52,458 nucleotides of DNA from an uncultured Flavobacteriaceae bacterium (GTDB lineage Bacteria; Bacteroidota; Bacteroidia; Flavobacteriales; Flavobacteriaceae), in assembly GCA_947500445.1 (NCBI GenBank), contig CANMSB010000034.1:1-52458 (forward strand), in the 5' to 3' direction. Positions 32,857 through 41,508 of this stretch are shown here, one piece after another; the first letter of the stretch is position 1, and every line of letters begins with the position of its first letter. The position numbers were made by a program, and so were the translations under genes. Under the pieces are notes generated by a model that was not told where the DNA came from, did no database searches, and worked only from the letters and a program-made list of their open reading frames with translations.

Positions 32857-33017
32857 TGGTCAGTGTAATTGTTTACCTCTTGATTTCTCTTTGATTCAAT
32901 GGTAAATAAAACCATTAGCACTAAAATGCTAAAGTTTTTTAGGTGTAAGTGTTCGTTTCATCTACAAGATGCCTAATACGAATTTTCGGATAATAAACGT
33001 AAGAACTATAAAAAACC

Positions 33018-34034
33018 TTATTTTGATTCAAAATACTCAAAGGCATCGACAATATCCAAGTAGACCCCGTCAAAACCGGTATCGATTATTTTGTCCAAGT
33101 AGGCATTTTGGCTACCCATTATGATGCCTTGCCAGTCTTTCTCCCAATACCGGACCTTATAGTTTCCCGCCCATCTTTTGTTTTCTTTTTCCAACCATGA
33201 TGGCCTGTTAGTAGCCCATCCTTTTTTCCAATAATAGCGATAATCCTCCGCCTCGCCTATGGACATATAGCAGCATACCAAGCGCTCCGAGCCGTTGGCC
33301 TTGGTTTTCAACCGTTGTACTTCTTCTGCTGAAAAGGTGGTGCCATCGTGAAAAAAAAGATCGATAAAAACAATATCATAGTTCGATCTTGCTATGGCGT
33401 TAAGCACCTCCGGTTTGCTTTCGAAACGTTCGTAGTTCAAAAAAAACAGAAAATTCTCCGCATCGGCCAACGAACGGATGTTTCTTGTATTTTCCCGATA
33501 ACGCCGTTCGCCAAACTTGGGAATGACCGTTAAATTTCGTTCCGTCGCCACAAAAGGGACATAGCCTTCACTATAGGATTGGTCGAAGGCATCCGCTATC
33601 TTTTTTTCCGAACTACAGTAATCGATGACCAAAATGGTATTTCCCGCGCGCTGCGAAACCGCAAGCAATCCCTTCATATATTCCTTACTGCGTTTTGGGG
33701 TTTTGCTATTGTCCGAATGATATCCGTAATGCAGGTTTTCCTGGCCGTTTCCATCGATTGCATTGAGATAGTGCAGCATGGGACTTCCGTCGGCATATCC
33801 GGTATCGGTGACCAATTCGATCCCATTTTGGGGTATCACGTAAAAACTGGAATCCCTTGCCTTGGCGTATGCGCTGATCTGCCTTATAAAACCACGCATA
33901 TCATTGCGGTAGTTCCTTTGTTCGGGGGTAACGTCTTCATTAACCGTTTGGGCCATTTCGCCTTTATGGCGGCCGCAACCGGTAGCGATGAGGGCCAGCA
34001 TCATTAAAAAATGGACTATGGGTACTCTGATCAT
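33018..34034 (-). CDS. GH114/TM1410-like glycoside hydrolase lipoprotein
   Basis: A 338-residue lipoprotein (lipobox ATGC, Cys20) with a complete endo-alpha-1,4-polygalactosaminidase-like barrel. Segments include FYVIPQNGIELV (64-75), VIDYC (136-140), YDIVFIDLFFHDG (219-231), CYMSIGEAEDYRYYW (255-269) with the probable catalytic glutamate in GEAE, RPSWL (277-281) and GFDGVYLDIVDAF (320-332). It is the second GH114-type gene of the locus, 161 bases upstream of the pelF-like gene, and may be controlled separately. As an outer-membrane lipoprotein it could trim or release secreted polymer. TACTTTTC near 34080-34090 on the minus strand is a weak promoter candidate. Confidence 0.82.
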   Translation of the reverse strand: MIRVPIVHFLMMLALIATGCGRHKGEMAQTVNEDVTPEQRNYRNDMRGFIRQISAYAKARDSSFYVIPQNGIELVTDTGYADGSPMLHYLNAIDGNGQENLHYGYHSDNSKTPKRSKEYMKGLLAVSQRAGNTILVIDYCSSEKKIADAFDQSYSEGYVPFVATERNLTVIPKFGERRYRENTRNIRSLADAENFLFFLNYERFESKPEVLNAIARSNYDIVFIDLFFHDGTTFSAEEVQRLKTKANGSERLVCCYMSIGEAEDYRYYWKKGWATNRPSWLEKENKRWAGNYKVRYWEKDWQGIIMGSQNAYLDKIIDTGFDGVYLDIVDAFEYFESK

Positions 34035-34297
34035 AATCGTAGGAGGTATCTTCGGGGGAAACTAAATTTTGTGAAAAGTATGGTTTTTTTGAACAACTAA
34101 TAGCATGTGCCCTTATAATTGCGATAATGGCCAAACGCGATTTCTTGTCTACGGAACACCTTTGCTAGCAGGTTTTCAGGTCGTTTTGGCCGGTGTCCCT
34201 ATCTTTTGTGGCGATAAATCCCTAGGTTTATATTACTTTATGGAAATCTTCGTTATTAGTCTAAAGTGCTTTTGGCAGAACCGTATAAATACCGCAA

Positions 34298-35278
34298 TTG
34301 AAACGCCTCGTTGTCATTTTTTCGATGTTGATCACCACCTACGGCTGGTCGCAAAATACGTTTAAGCGCTCCCTTATGTTGATGGGGAGCGATTTTGAGA
34401 TTACGGTGGTCGCTCCCGATTCCGCCGCTGCCGATAAACATATTACCAATGCGGTTAACGAAATGGAACGGATCGAAAAATTGATTTCCTCATGGGACCC
34501 CGATTCGCAAACCTCGGAAATTAATAGAAATGCCGGAAAAAAAGCGGTACTGGTGGACCGAGAACTGTTCGAACTCATCGAGCGGGCCTTGGGACTTTCG
34601 CAACTTACCGATGGTGCTTTTGACATTACCTACGCCTCCATGGATCACATTTGGCAGTTCGACGGAAGTATGCAAAAGATGCCCAACAGCGAAGAAGTAA
34701 AGGCTTCCGTAGCCAAGGTAGGCTACAAGAACGTGGAATTGGATAAAATAAACAGTGCGGTATATTTAAAGCGGTCCGGGATGAAGATCGGTTTTGGCGC
34801 CATCGGAAAGGGATATGCCGCCGACAGGGCCAAAAAATTATTGCGGGATATGGGCGTTTCCTCGGGCATTATCAACGCTTCGGGCGATATTACCGCCTGG
34901 GGCCTGCAACCTAACGGTGCGCCTTGGAAAGTAGCCATTACCAACCCCATGGACAAACAAAAGGCGTACGGAACCTTACCGGTAACAGAAGGTGCCGTGG
35001 TAACCTCTGGAAACTATGAGAAATACGTTGTTTTTAACGGAAAACGCTACTCCCATATTATCGATCCCCGCACCGGATATCCTTCGAACGGACTGGTGAG
35101 CGTAACGGTGTTCGCCCCAAAGGCGGAGTTGGCGGATGCCTTGGCAACTTCGATTTTTGTAATGGGCAAAACCGTAGGGCTAAATCGAATCGCCCAAATT
35201 CCCGGGGTATCCTGCATTATTATCGATGACAAGGGAACCCTTTTTGCATCCGAAGAAATAGAAATCGCAAAACTATGA
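34298..35278 (+). CDS. apbE: FAD:protein FMN transferase (ApbE)
   Basis: A 326-residue exported protein (signal peptide MKRLVVIFSMLITTYGWSQ) of the ApbE family. The family motifs are seen in MGSDFEITVVAPD near the mature N-terminus, GAIGKGYAADRA in the middle and HIIDPRTGYPSNG in the C-terminal half. ApbE splits FAD and attaches FMN covalently to Ser/Thr of exported proteins. Translation begins at a TTG; the next ATG would remove the signal peptide. Its stop overlaps the DUF4266 start (ATGATG), so the three-gene module apbE-DUF4266-DUF3570 is coupled. Confidence 0.93.
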   Translation: MKRLVVIFSMLITTYGWSQNTFKRSLMLMGSDFEITVVAPDSAAADKHITNAVNEMERIEKLISSWDPDSQTSEINRNAGKKAVLVDRELFELIERALGLSQLTDGAFDITYASMDHIWQFDGSMQKMPNSEEVKASVAKVGYKNVELDKINSAVYLKRSGMKIGFGAIGKGYAADRAKKLLRDMGVSSGIINASGDITAWGLQPNGAPWKVAITNPMDKQKAYGTLPVTEGAVVTSGNYEKYVVFNGKRYSHIIDPRTGYPSNGLVSVTVFAPKAELADALATSIFVMGKTVGLNRIAQIPGVSCIIIDDKGTLFASEEIEIAKL

Positions 35279-35487
35279 TGAAACGACTCCTTTTGGCGGT
35301 TTGCGCAGCGGCCTTTTTAAATAGTTGCTTGGTAGTAAAGGAATATGAAAAAGCCTACCTGAACGATTCCGAGATGGAACTGACCGATAAAAAATGCAAC
35401 CGACATGTTTTGGTCGCCCAATCGTACCGTGAAGGTGCGGTAGGTGCCAATGGAGGTAAAACAGGAGGCGGCTGTGGGTGCAACTAA
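35278..35487 (+). CDS. DUF4266 lipoprotein with Cys-rich C-terminus
   Basis: A 69-residue lipoprotein (lipobox near LNSC, Cys17). After the KEYEKAYLNDSEM segment typical of DUF4266, it ends in GANGGKTGGGCGCN, a conserved tail with a CxC motif. The family travels with apbE and DUF3570 genes in many bacteria, so a role in flavin-dependent redox chemistry outside the inner membrane is suspected. No classical ApbE target motif (DxxTGAT/S) is visible. An alternative start is the ATG three bases upstream. Its end overlaps the DUF3570 gene by 38 bases. Confidence 0.88.
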   Translation: MKRLLLAVCAAAFLNSCLVVKEYEKAYLNDSEMELTDKKCNRHVLVAQSYREGAVGANGGKTGGGCGCN

Positions 35488-36820
35488 ACCAAAAATAGTA
35501 TCGCCGTTCCAACTGGCCATTGTGCTGACGCTATCGTTTTGGTCGGGAAGTTTTGGGTGCCTCGCCCAAACGGGAACCAATGCCGACAAGCAGGCCTATA
35601 CCAAACGGGTTTTGGAAAGTACGGAGGTCGACCTGATATCGAGCTACTACGCCCAAGAGGGAGAAAACGCGGCAGTGACCGGGGGTATCGGCACCGAAGA
35701 ACTGACTGACGCCGCGGGAAGTATCGTTGTTTCCATTCCTTTGAACGACGATGATGTATTGACCATTGATGCCGGGGTATCGGCCTATACCTCTGCTTCT
35801 TCAAGTAACGTAAATCCGTTCGATGGAAGCCTACCTGCCGACGCGTTCGTGGCCAGTTCGGGAGCTTCCAGGGCCGATACCTGGGCGAATTTCACGGGTA
35901 GTTACAGCCACACTTCGGCAGACCGGAACAAGGTATGGTCGGGTATGGCATCGGTATCTTCGGAATACGACTATTTTTCCATTGGTTTCGGGGGCGGATA
36001 TGTGCAACAGTTCCATCAAAAAAATACCAGTATTAGCGTAAATGCCAGGGTATTTTTGGATGCTTGGGACGCTATTTATCCCTCTGAACTGAGGCCTTTC
36101 GCAACAGGAGGTTTTGGATCGTTTCGCCAAAGTGAACTTACCGGAAATACCGATTATGCGCCACAATTTGCCCAATTCGACAATGAAAAACGAAATACCT
36201 ATGCGCTAGAACTTGGTTTTTCACAAATCCTGCACCAAAAGGTTCAAGGAGGGCTAACGGTGGATCTGGTACGACAGGAAGGTCTACTGTCCACCCCATT
36301 TCAGCGGGTATACTTTTCGGATGTTGCCGATACGTTTTTAGAAGGTTTTCATTTGGCGGACGACATTGAAAAACTTCCCGAGAACCGTTTTAAAGTGGCC
36401 CTTGGTGGGCGTCTGAACTGGTTCGCCTCGGAAACGATCGCCCTACGGACCTACTACCGCTACTATTTTGATGATTGGGGCATTACATCGCACACGGCCA
36501 GATTGGAGTTACCGATAATGCTCTCCGATGCGTTTACCGTTCGGCCCTCCTATCGTTTTTACCAACAAACGGCAGCCGACTATTTTGCGCCCTACGATGA
36601 ACATTTGAGTACCGAACGATTTTATACCTCCGATTTTGACCTTTCGGAATACATTGCCAATCAGTATGGTTTAGGGGTTTCGTACACCGATATCTTTACC
36701 AAACTGCAGCTGTGGAAATTTGGACTTAAAGCAATAGACATCAACTACTTCATGTATGACCGCGATACGGCCTTTGGATCGTATATCGCCACCTTGGGCA
36801 TTCAGTTTGTATTGGACTAA
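35450..36820 (+). CDS. DUF3570 outer-membrane beta-barrel protein
   Basis: A 456-residue exported protein. The long n-region is encoded in the overlap with DUF4266, followed by the hydrophobic stretch QLAIVLTLSFWSGSFGCLAQ. The mature part is amphipathic strands with aromatic girdles, ending in YIATLGIQFVLD, consistent with an outer-membrane barrel; DUF3570 proteins are predicted as such. The segment VDLISSYYAQEGENAAVTGGIGTEEL near the mature start is typical. With ApbE and DUF4266 it forms a conserved module of unknown chemistry. A GTG two codons upstream is an alternative start. Confidence 0.88.
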   Translation: MEVKQEAAVGATKPKIVSPFQLAIVLTLSFWSGSFGCLAQTGTNADKQAYTKRVLESTEVDLISSYYAQEGENAAVTGGIGTEELTDAAGSIVVSIPLNDDDVLTIDAGVSAYTSASSSNVNPFDGSLPADAFVASSGASRADTWANFTGSYSHTSADRNKVWSGMASVSSEYDYFSIGFGGGYVQQFHQKNTSISVNARVFLDAWDAIYPSELRPFATGGFGSFRQSELTGNTDYAPQFAQFDNEKRNTYALELGFSQILHQKVQGGLTVDLVRQEGLLSTPFQRVYFSDVADTFLEGFHLADDIEKLPENRFKVALGGRLNWFASETIALRTYYRYYFDDWGITSHTARLELPIMLSDAFTVRPSYRFYQQTAADYFAPYDEHLSTERFYTSDFDLSEYIANQYGLGVSYTDIFTKLQLWKFGLKAIDINYFMYDRDTAFGSYIATLGIQFVLD

Positions 36821-37573
36821 GTGTTGTTTTAATTGGAAGTTGGCTGCTGGTAGTGGTTAGTGGTTAGTGGTTAGTGGTTAGTGGTTAGTGGTTAGTGGTT
36901 AGTAAAAAGTATCGTTTGAACTTGTGTTTCCTCTCTTTTCTATTCTCTTTTTTCTGTGCTCTTTTATCTCTCAGCGCAGCGGTCTTTTTTTAAATAAGTA
37001 TTTAGTCCAAAGTAGTTAGTATTAAGAGGCTTGAACTTGACTCTTGAGCTTGAGCTTGTGTTTGTGATATTTGAGTTTGAATTTGGTACAGGTGTCTCGA
37101 CAGGCTCGACCGGACATCCATTTTTTGGATTGGCGGAAAGGTTCCTTTGTCCTTGTTCTTTGTTCTTTCAGCGCAGCGGTCTTTTTTCAAATAAGTAGTA
37201 TTTAGTACAAAGTAGTTAGTACCAAGAGGCTTGAATTTGGCTCTTGAACTTGAACTTTCAGCACGGTCCTCGACAAGCTCGGACTGACAAAACGTTCATC
37301 ATTTAGCGAACTGCCAAAAAGAAACACAACTGTCACGCTGAGCTTGTCGAAGCGCTTTCCAAAACGGTACTGACCAAGCTCGACAGGAAAGTCCGTTAAC
37401 CATTGGCTGGAAGCTCATGAATTTAAACTTGAACTCCTCTTTCTTCTTTCAGCGCAGCGGTCTTTTTTCAAATAAATAGTATTTAGTACAAAGTAGTTAG
37501 TACCAAGAGGCTTGAATTTGACTCTTGTGTTTGTGTTTGAATTTGAATTTGTCCCTTGAACTTGTAAAGTCAA
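36821..37573. repeat. Intergenic repeat cluster between convergent genes
   Basis: No gene is present in these 753 bases. After a heptamer array (36851-36903), an about 80-base unit occurs three times in direct orientation (about 36969-37052, 37167-37250, 37448-37531). Each begins CAGCGCAGCGGTCTTTTTT, passes through AGTACAAAGTAGTTAGTA and ends in GAGGCTTGAA plus CTTGAA-type low-complexity sequence. Between them lie REP-like fragments such as CACGCTGAGCTTGTCGAAGC (near 37334). Related units are at 42660-42960 and, inverted, at 52296-52360. Confidence 0.75.
36851..36903. repeat. Heptamer tandem repeat TAGTGGT x 7.5
   Basis: Seven perfect copies of TAGTGGT plus a partial eighth lie 30 bases after the DUF3570 stop. 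Uninterrupted identity suggests recent slippage; copy number may vary between strains. It is intergenic, so no phase effect on a protein is expected. Confidence 0.9.
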
Positions 37574-38401
37574 CTACCCCAGCCCTACATCCAGCATCAT
37601 CATAATAATAAAACCGGCAATAAAGCCCATGGTGGCAATATCGGTGTATTTGTCTTGTTGGGTTTCGGGAATGACCTCCTCCACCACCACAAAAATCATT
37701 GCCCCAGCGGCAAAGGATAGGGCGTACGGAAGTATGGGTTCAAAGGTAAGCACGGCCCACGCCCCTAAAACGGCGGCGATCGGCTCCACCAAAGCGGAGG
37801 CTTGCCCGTATAGAAAACTTTTCGTCCGGCTCAATCCCTGTCTGCGCAAGGGCATGGCCACTGCAAAACCCTCTGGAAAATTCTGAAGACCGATACCCAA
37901 TGCCAGCGCTACGGCACCCCCGATACTGGCGCCTTCGAACCCGGCCGCAACGCCACCGAAAAGCACCCCTACCGCAAGGCCTTCCGGAATGTTGTGGAGC
38001 GTGATCGCGAGCGTTAATAGCGTTGTTCGGTGCCAAGGGGTTTTAATCCCCTCGCTTTCACTTTCCTTAAAATTGATATGCAAGTGGGGCAGTACCTTAT
38101 CCAATCCGAAAATAAAAGCGGCACCCAACAAAAAACCGACTGCCGCGGGAATCACTTTTACAAAACCCTCACCGGAACTCATTTCAATTCCGGGAGCGAG
38201 CAGGCTCCAAAAGCTGGCCGCGACCATAACACCTCCGGTAAAACCGAGCATACCGTCCAACAAGGCCCTGTTCATGCCTTTGAACAAAAAAACCAATGCG
38301 GCACCTGCCGCGGTAAGTCCCCAGGTAAACAAGGTAGCATAAAAGGCCGCTAAAATAGGGTCGATGGATTCAAAATAGGAAATGATCGCTTCCATGGTCA
38401 T
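37574..38401 (-). CDS. ZIP-family divalent metal transporter
   Basis: A 275-residue inner-membrane protein with eight helices. The metal-binding motifs of helices IV and V are HNIPEG (136-141) and QNFPEG (173-178). A short His-containing cytoplasmic loop (HLHIN, about 106-110) lies between helices III and IV. ZIP proteins import zinc, iron or manganese. Its start overlaps the stop of the DtxR-family gene (ATGA at 38398-38401), so expression is coupled to that metal regulator, favouring manganese or iron homeostasis. The exact metal cannot be read. Confidence 0.93.
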   Translation of the reverse strand: MTMEAIISYFESIDPILAAFYATLFTWGLTAAGAALVFLFKGMNRALLDGMLGFTGGVMVAASFWSLLAPGIEMSSGEGFVKVIPAAVGFLLGAAFIFGLDKVLPHLHINFKESESEGIKTPWHRTTLLTLAITLHNIPEGLAVGVLFGGVAAGFEGASIGGAVALALGIGLQNFPEGFAVAMPLRRQGLSRTKSFLYGQASALVEPIAAVLGAWAVLTFEPILPYALSFAAGAMIFVVVEEVIPETQQDKYTDIATMGFIAGFIIMMMLDVGLG

Positions 38402-39054
38402 TCGGTTATTTTAAGGTAAAGGTTATTGGCAATTTGATGTGATATGTGCAAATCATGGTCCTTGATGCGGATCATAAAAGAGCCGTCGAATTCCTCTTTG
38501 TCCACTATGGAAATGGTATCCCCCAAGGCAATATTGTTCTTGTCCAAAAATTTGAGAAAGGGTGCGGACGAATCTTTAACCCCGACACAAATACCACTGG
38601 TACCTATGGGGATATCGTTCAATAGTTTTTTGACCGCCTTTTTAAATTCCCCTTCCTTGGAAGGGATAGGATCGCCGTGGGGATCTACTTGCGGGTAACC
38701 GAGAAGCTTGTCCAAACGATCGACCAGTTTCTCACTTTTAATATGCTCCAGTTGTTCGGCCACTTCGTGGACCTCATCCCAAGAAAAATCGAGTTCGTTC
38801 ACTAAAAACACTTCCCAAAGCCGGTGTTTGCGCACTAGGGTAAGTGCAATTTTCTGGCCGTATTCCGTTAGGCTTACCCCCTTATACTTCCGATAATTGG
38901 CCACGCCCTTTTCCGATAACTTTTTGATCATATCGGTTACCGACGACGGTTTGGTGGCCATTTGTTCGGCTATCGCATTGGTCGATACCGCGGTATTTTC
39001 GCCTTTGCCCAAATGATAAATGGCCTTAATATAATCCTCCTCCGAAAGGGTCAT
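38398..39054 (-). CDS. DtxR/MntR-family metal-dependent repressor
   Basis: A 218-residue regulator with an N-terminal winged helix (MTLSEEDYIKAIYHLG, VSTNAIAEQMATKPSSVTDMIKKLSEKGVANY) and a dimerisation/metal domain (about 65-140, with RKHRLWEVFL and HEVAEQLEHIKSEKLVDRLD carrying E/H ligands). The C-terminal FeoA/SH3-like domain (about 145-218) reads IALGDTISIVDKEEFDGSFMIRI. With bound Mn or Fe it would repress. It is coupled to the ZIP gene downstream and divergent from a TonB receptor; a DtxR-like box lies between. Confidence 0.93.
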   Translation of the reverse strand: MTLSEEDYIKAIYHLGKGENTAVSTNAIAEQMATKPSSVTDMIKKLSEKGVANYRKYKGVSLTEYGQKIALTLVRKHRLWEVFLVNELDFSWDEVHEVAEQLEHIKSEKLVDRLDKLLGYPQVDPHGDPIPSKEGEFKKAVKKLLNDIPIGTSGICVGVKDSSAPFLKFLDKNNIALGDTISIVDKEEFDGSFMIRIKDHDLHISHQIANNLYLKITE

Positions 39055-39070
39055 GTAATTTTACTTTTGA

Positions 39071-39078
39071 CAAAAATA
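39071..39078 (-). promoter_or_regulatory. -7 promoter element of the dtxR-ZIP operon
   Basis: TATTTTTG on the minus strand matches TAnnTTTG. A TTTG lies 18 bases upstream on that strand. The start codon at 39054 is about 16 bases downstream, so the leader is short. Confidence 0.6.
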
Positions 39079-39102
39079 CATTTTTATATGTAAAAACAAA
39101 TA

Positions 39103-39118
39103 TTTAGATTTGCCTAAA
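39103..39118. promoter_or_regulatory. DtxR-like box overlapping the TonB-receptor promoter
   Basis: TTTAGATTTGCCTAAA has inverted arms TTTAG/CTAAA and matches the classical DtxR core TTAGGTTAGCCTAA at 12 of 14 positions. It covers the -7 element TAGATTTG (39105-39112) of the rightward TonB-receptor gene, a placement expected for metal-dependent repression. Confidence 0.65.
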
Positions 39119-39129
39119 AATTATTTTTA

Positions 39130-41412
39130 ATGTTCGAAAAAAGAAGATGCCGCCATAACTTGGGCATTTTATTATTGTTATTGCTTGTATCTTTTTCGTT
39201 GAGCGCACAAAAAGGAGCCTTGCGCGGTTTGGTCGTGGATGATCAGGGGCCGGTACCTTTTGCCAATGTGCACTTAAAAGGAACCGCTTTGGGTACCGCC
39301 ACCGAAGAGGATGGAGCCTTTCTTCTCCCAAATGTGCCGGTAGGGCAATATGAACTAAAGGTAACCGTAATCGGATATCGTCCATTTTCAAAAACAGTTT
39401 CCATTTTGGAAAACGAATCGCTCAACGTTTCGATTTCGCTTTCGGCAGCTGCGGAACTTTTGGAGGAAACGGTGGTTACCGGAACCTTAAAGGCGGTACG
39501 CCGTTCCGATAGTCCTGTTCCGGTGGAAGTGTACAGTCCTACCTTTTTAAAACAGAACCCGACGGCCAGCATTTTTGAAGCCCTACAGAACGTGAATGGT
39601 GTGCGACCACAGATCAATTGTAACGTTTGCAACACTGGGGATATTCATATTAACGGATTAGAGGGACCCTATACCCTGGTGCTGATCGACGGTATGCCCA
39701 TAGTTAGTGGATTGGGCACCGTTTATGGCCTATCGGGAATACCCAATTCCCTTATCGAACAGATCGAGATCGTAAAAGGTCCCGCTTCCAGTTTATACGG
39801 TAGTGAAGCCGTAGGCGGATTGATCAACATTATTACCAAAAATGCCCTTGAAGCACCGGATTTTTTTGCGGACACCTTCCTCACCGGTTGGGGAGAGTAC
39901 AACCTGGATGTTGGGGCAAAAATCAAAGTGGGCGAAAAAGCCAACATGCTGCTTGGGGTCAACTATTTCAACTATGACGAGTTAATCGACAATAATGGGG
40001 ACAATTTTACCGACCTTACCCTGCAAGACCGTATTTCCGTTTTTCAAAAATGGAATTTTGAACGCTCCGAAAATCGTGTTTTTTCCTTGGCCGGTCGTTT
40101 TTTTTATGAAGATCGATGGGGCGGGGAACTGCAATGGACACCCGAGTTTCGGGGAGGTGGCGAAATATATGGCGAAAGTATTTACACCCGCCGATGGGAG
40201 GTGCTTGGCACCTATCAATTGCCCGTAACCGAAAAGGTGCTGTTCTCCTTTTCGTATAACGATCACGATCAAAATTCGGTTTATGGGAATGTTCCATATT
40301 TGGCCGATCAGCGTATCGGTTTCGGACAATTGACCTGGGACAAAAAATGGGGGCGGCACGATCTGCTTTTCGGAAGTGCCTTGCGGTACAACTTTTATGA
40401 TGATAATACCACCGCTACCGTAGCTGCCGACGAGGTAGCGATACCCAGTTTGTTCGTGCAAGATGAAATTCAACTTGCCGATAGGCATTCATTGCTTTTG
40501 GGCCTACGCTACGATTATGACAAACGCCATGGGAATATTTACACGCCACGAACGGCCTATCGTTGGAAAGTAAGCGATAATGCCATTTTGCGGCTCAATG
40601 CCGGTACCGGTTTTCGGGTAGTGAACCTCTTTACGGAAGATCATGCCGCACTGACCGGAGCGCGCGACGTTATCGTTACCGAGGCTTTGGAGCCGGAGCG
40701 GTCCTTTAACTTTAACCTCAACTTTCTAAAAAAAATATATGGGGACAACGGCACTTTTGCGAATATCGACGCCTCCGTTTTTTATACCAATTTCAGCAAC
40801 GCCATTTTACCGGACTACGATACCGATCCCAACCAGATTATTTACGACAATTTAGACGGCATTTCGGTTTCCCAAGGGGTAAGCGCTAACATTGATGTGG
40901 TGTTTCCATCTGGCTTAAAATTCCTTTTGGGAGCTACCTTTCAAAACGTGAGCCAGACCGAAAACGGTATTCGAAGGCGTCAAATACTGACGGAAAGCTA
41001 TACCGGAACGTGGAATGTAGGGTATACTTTCAAGAGTATGGATCTGAGTGTCGATTACACAGGAAATCTTTACGGTCCCATGCGTTTGCCCACCTTGGGG
41101 GAAACCGACCCAAGGAGCGATTATTCGCCTGTTTGGAGCATACAGAACGTGCAGTTTACCTACAAAGGCCTTGAAAAGTTGGAGATTTATGGAGGAGTTA
41201 AAAATCTGTTGGATTGGACCCCCAACCGCGGAAATCCCTTTATCATTGCCCGCGCGAACGATCCTTTCGACAATAATGTGGTTTTTGACAACAACGGTGC
41301 CGCAGTGGCTACCGCGGATAACCCCAACGCGTTGACCTTCGACCCTTCTTATGTATATGGACCAAATCAGGGCATACGCGCCTTTTTAGGAGTGCGTTAT
41401 CGCATTAACTAA
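39130..41412 (+). CDS. TonB-dependent outer-membrane receptor, probably for metal complexes
   Basis: A 760-residue receptor with a signal peptide (to about residue 26) and a CarboxypepD_reg-like domain (about 28-108). A TonB-box-like ETVVTG (113-118), plug domain (about 120-230; LVLIDGMPIVSG, EIVKGPASSLYGSEAVGGLINIITK family motif) and 22-strand barrel ending YGPNQGIRAFLGVRYRIN follow. The plug has a cysteine pair, C164 and C167 (NCNVCNTGDI), that may form a disulfide or bind metal. The promoter overlaps a DtxR-like box and the divergent operon encodes DtxR and ZIP, so a metal or metallophore substrate is inferred. Confidence 0.92.
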   Translation: MFEKRRCRHNLGILLLLLLVSFSLSAQKGALRGLVVDDQGPVPFANVHLKGTALGTATEEDGAFLLPNVPVGQYELKVTVIGYRPFSKTVSILENESLNVSISLSAAAELLEETVVTGTLKAVRRSDSPVPVEVYSPTFLKQNPTASIFEALQNVNGVRPQINCNVCNTGDIHINGLEGPYTLVLIDGMPIVSGLGTVYGLSGIPNSLIEQIEIVKGPASSLYGSEAVGGLINIITKNALEAPDFFADTFLTGWGEYNLDVGAKIKVGEKANMLLGVNYFNYDELIDNNGDNFTDLTLQDRISVFQKWNFERSENRVFSLAGRFFYEDRWGGELQWTPEFRGGGEIYGESIYTRRWEVLGTYQLPVTEKVLFSFSYNDHDQNSVYGNVPYLADQRIGFGQLTWDKKWGRHDLLFGSALRYNFYDDNTTATVAADEVAIPSLFVQDEIQLADRHSLLLGLRYDYDKRHGNIYTPRTAYRWKVSDNAILRLNAGTGFRVVNLFTEDHAALTGARDVIVTEALEPERSFNFNLNFLKKIYGDNGTFANIDASVFYTNFSNAILPDYDTDPNQIIYDNLDGISVSQGVSANIDVVFPSGLKFLLGATFQNVSQTENGIRRRQILTESYTGTWNVGYTFKSMDLSVDYTGNLYGPMRLPTLGETDPRSDYSPVWSIQNVQFTYKGLEKLEIYGGVKNLLDWTPNRGNPFIIARANDPFDNNVVFDNNGAAVATADNPNALTFDPSYVYGPNQGIRAFLGVRYRIN

Positions 41413-41508
41413 AGTTATTGTTAGGGATACACTGATTTCTAATGGCTGAAATCCTTATTTTTAATCCAGTTTTAACGCCCCAATAGCAAGCCCTTGTCCA
41501 ACTCAAAA

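Noticed and set aside
36851-37531. CRISPR-like array
   Set aside because: The heptamers have no spacers, and the 80-base units are few, unevenly spaced and unlike CRISPR repeats; no cas gene is near.
39982-40488. Leftward frame of 168 codons inside the TonB receptor
   Set aside because: Shadow of the receptor coding frame; no motif.
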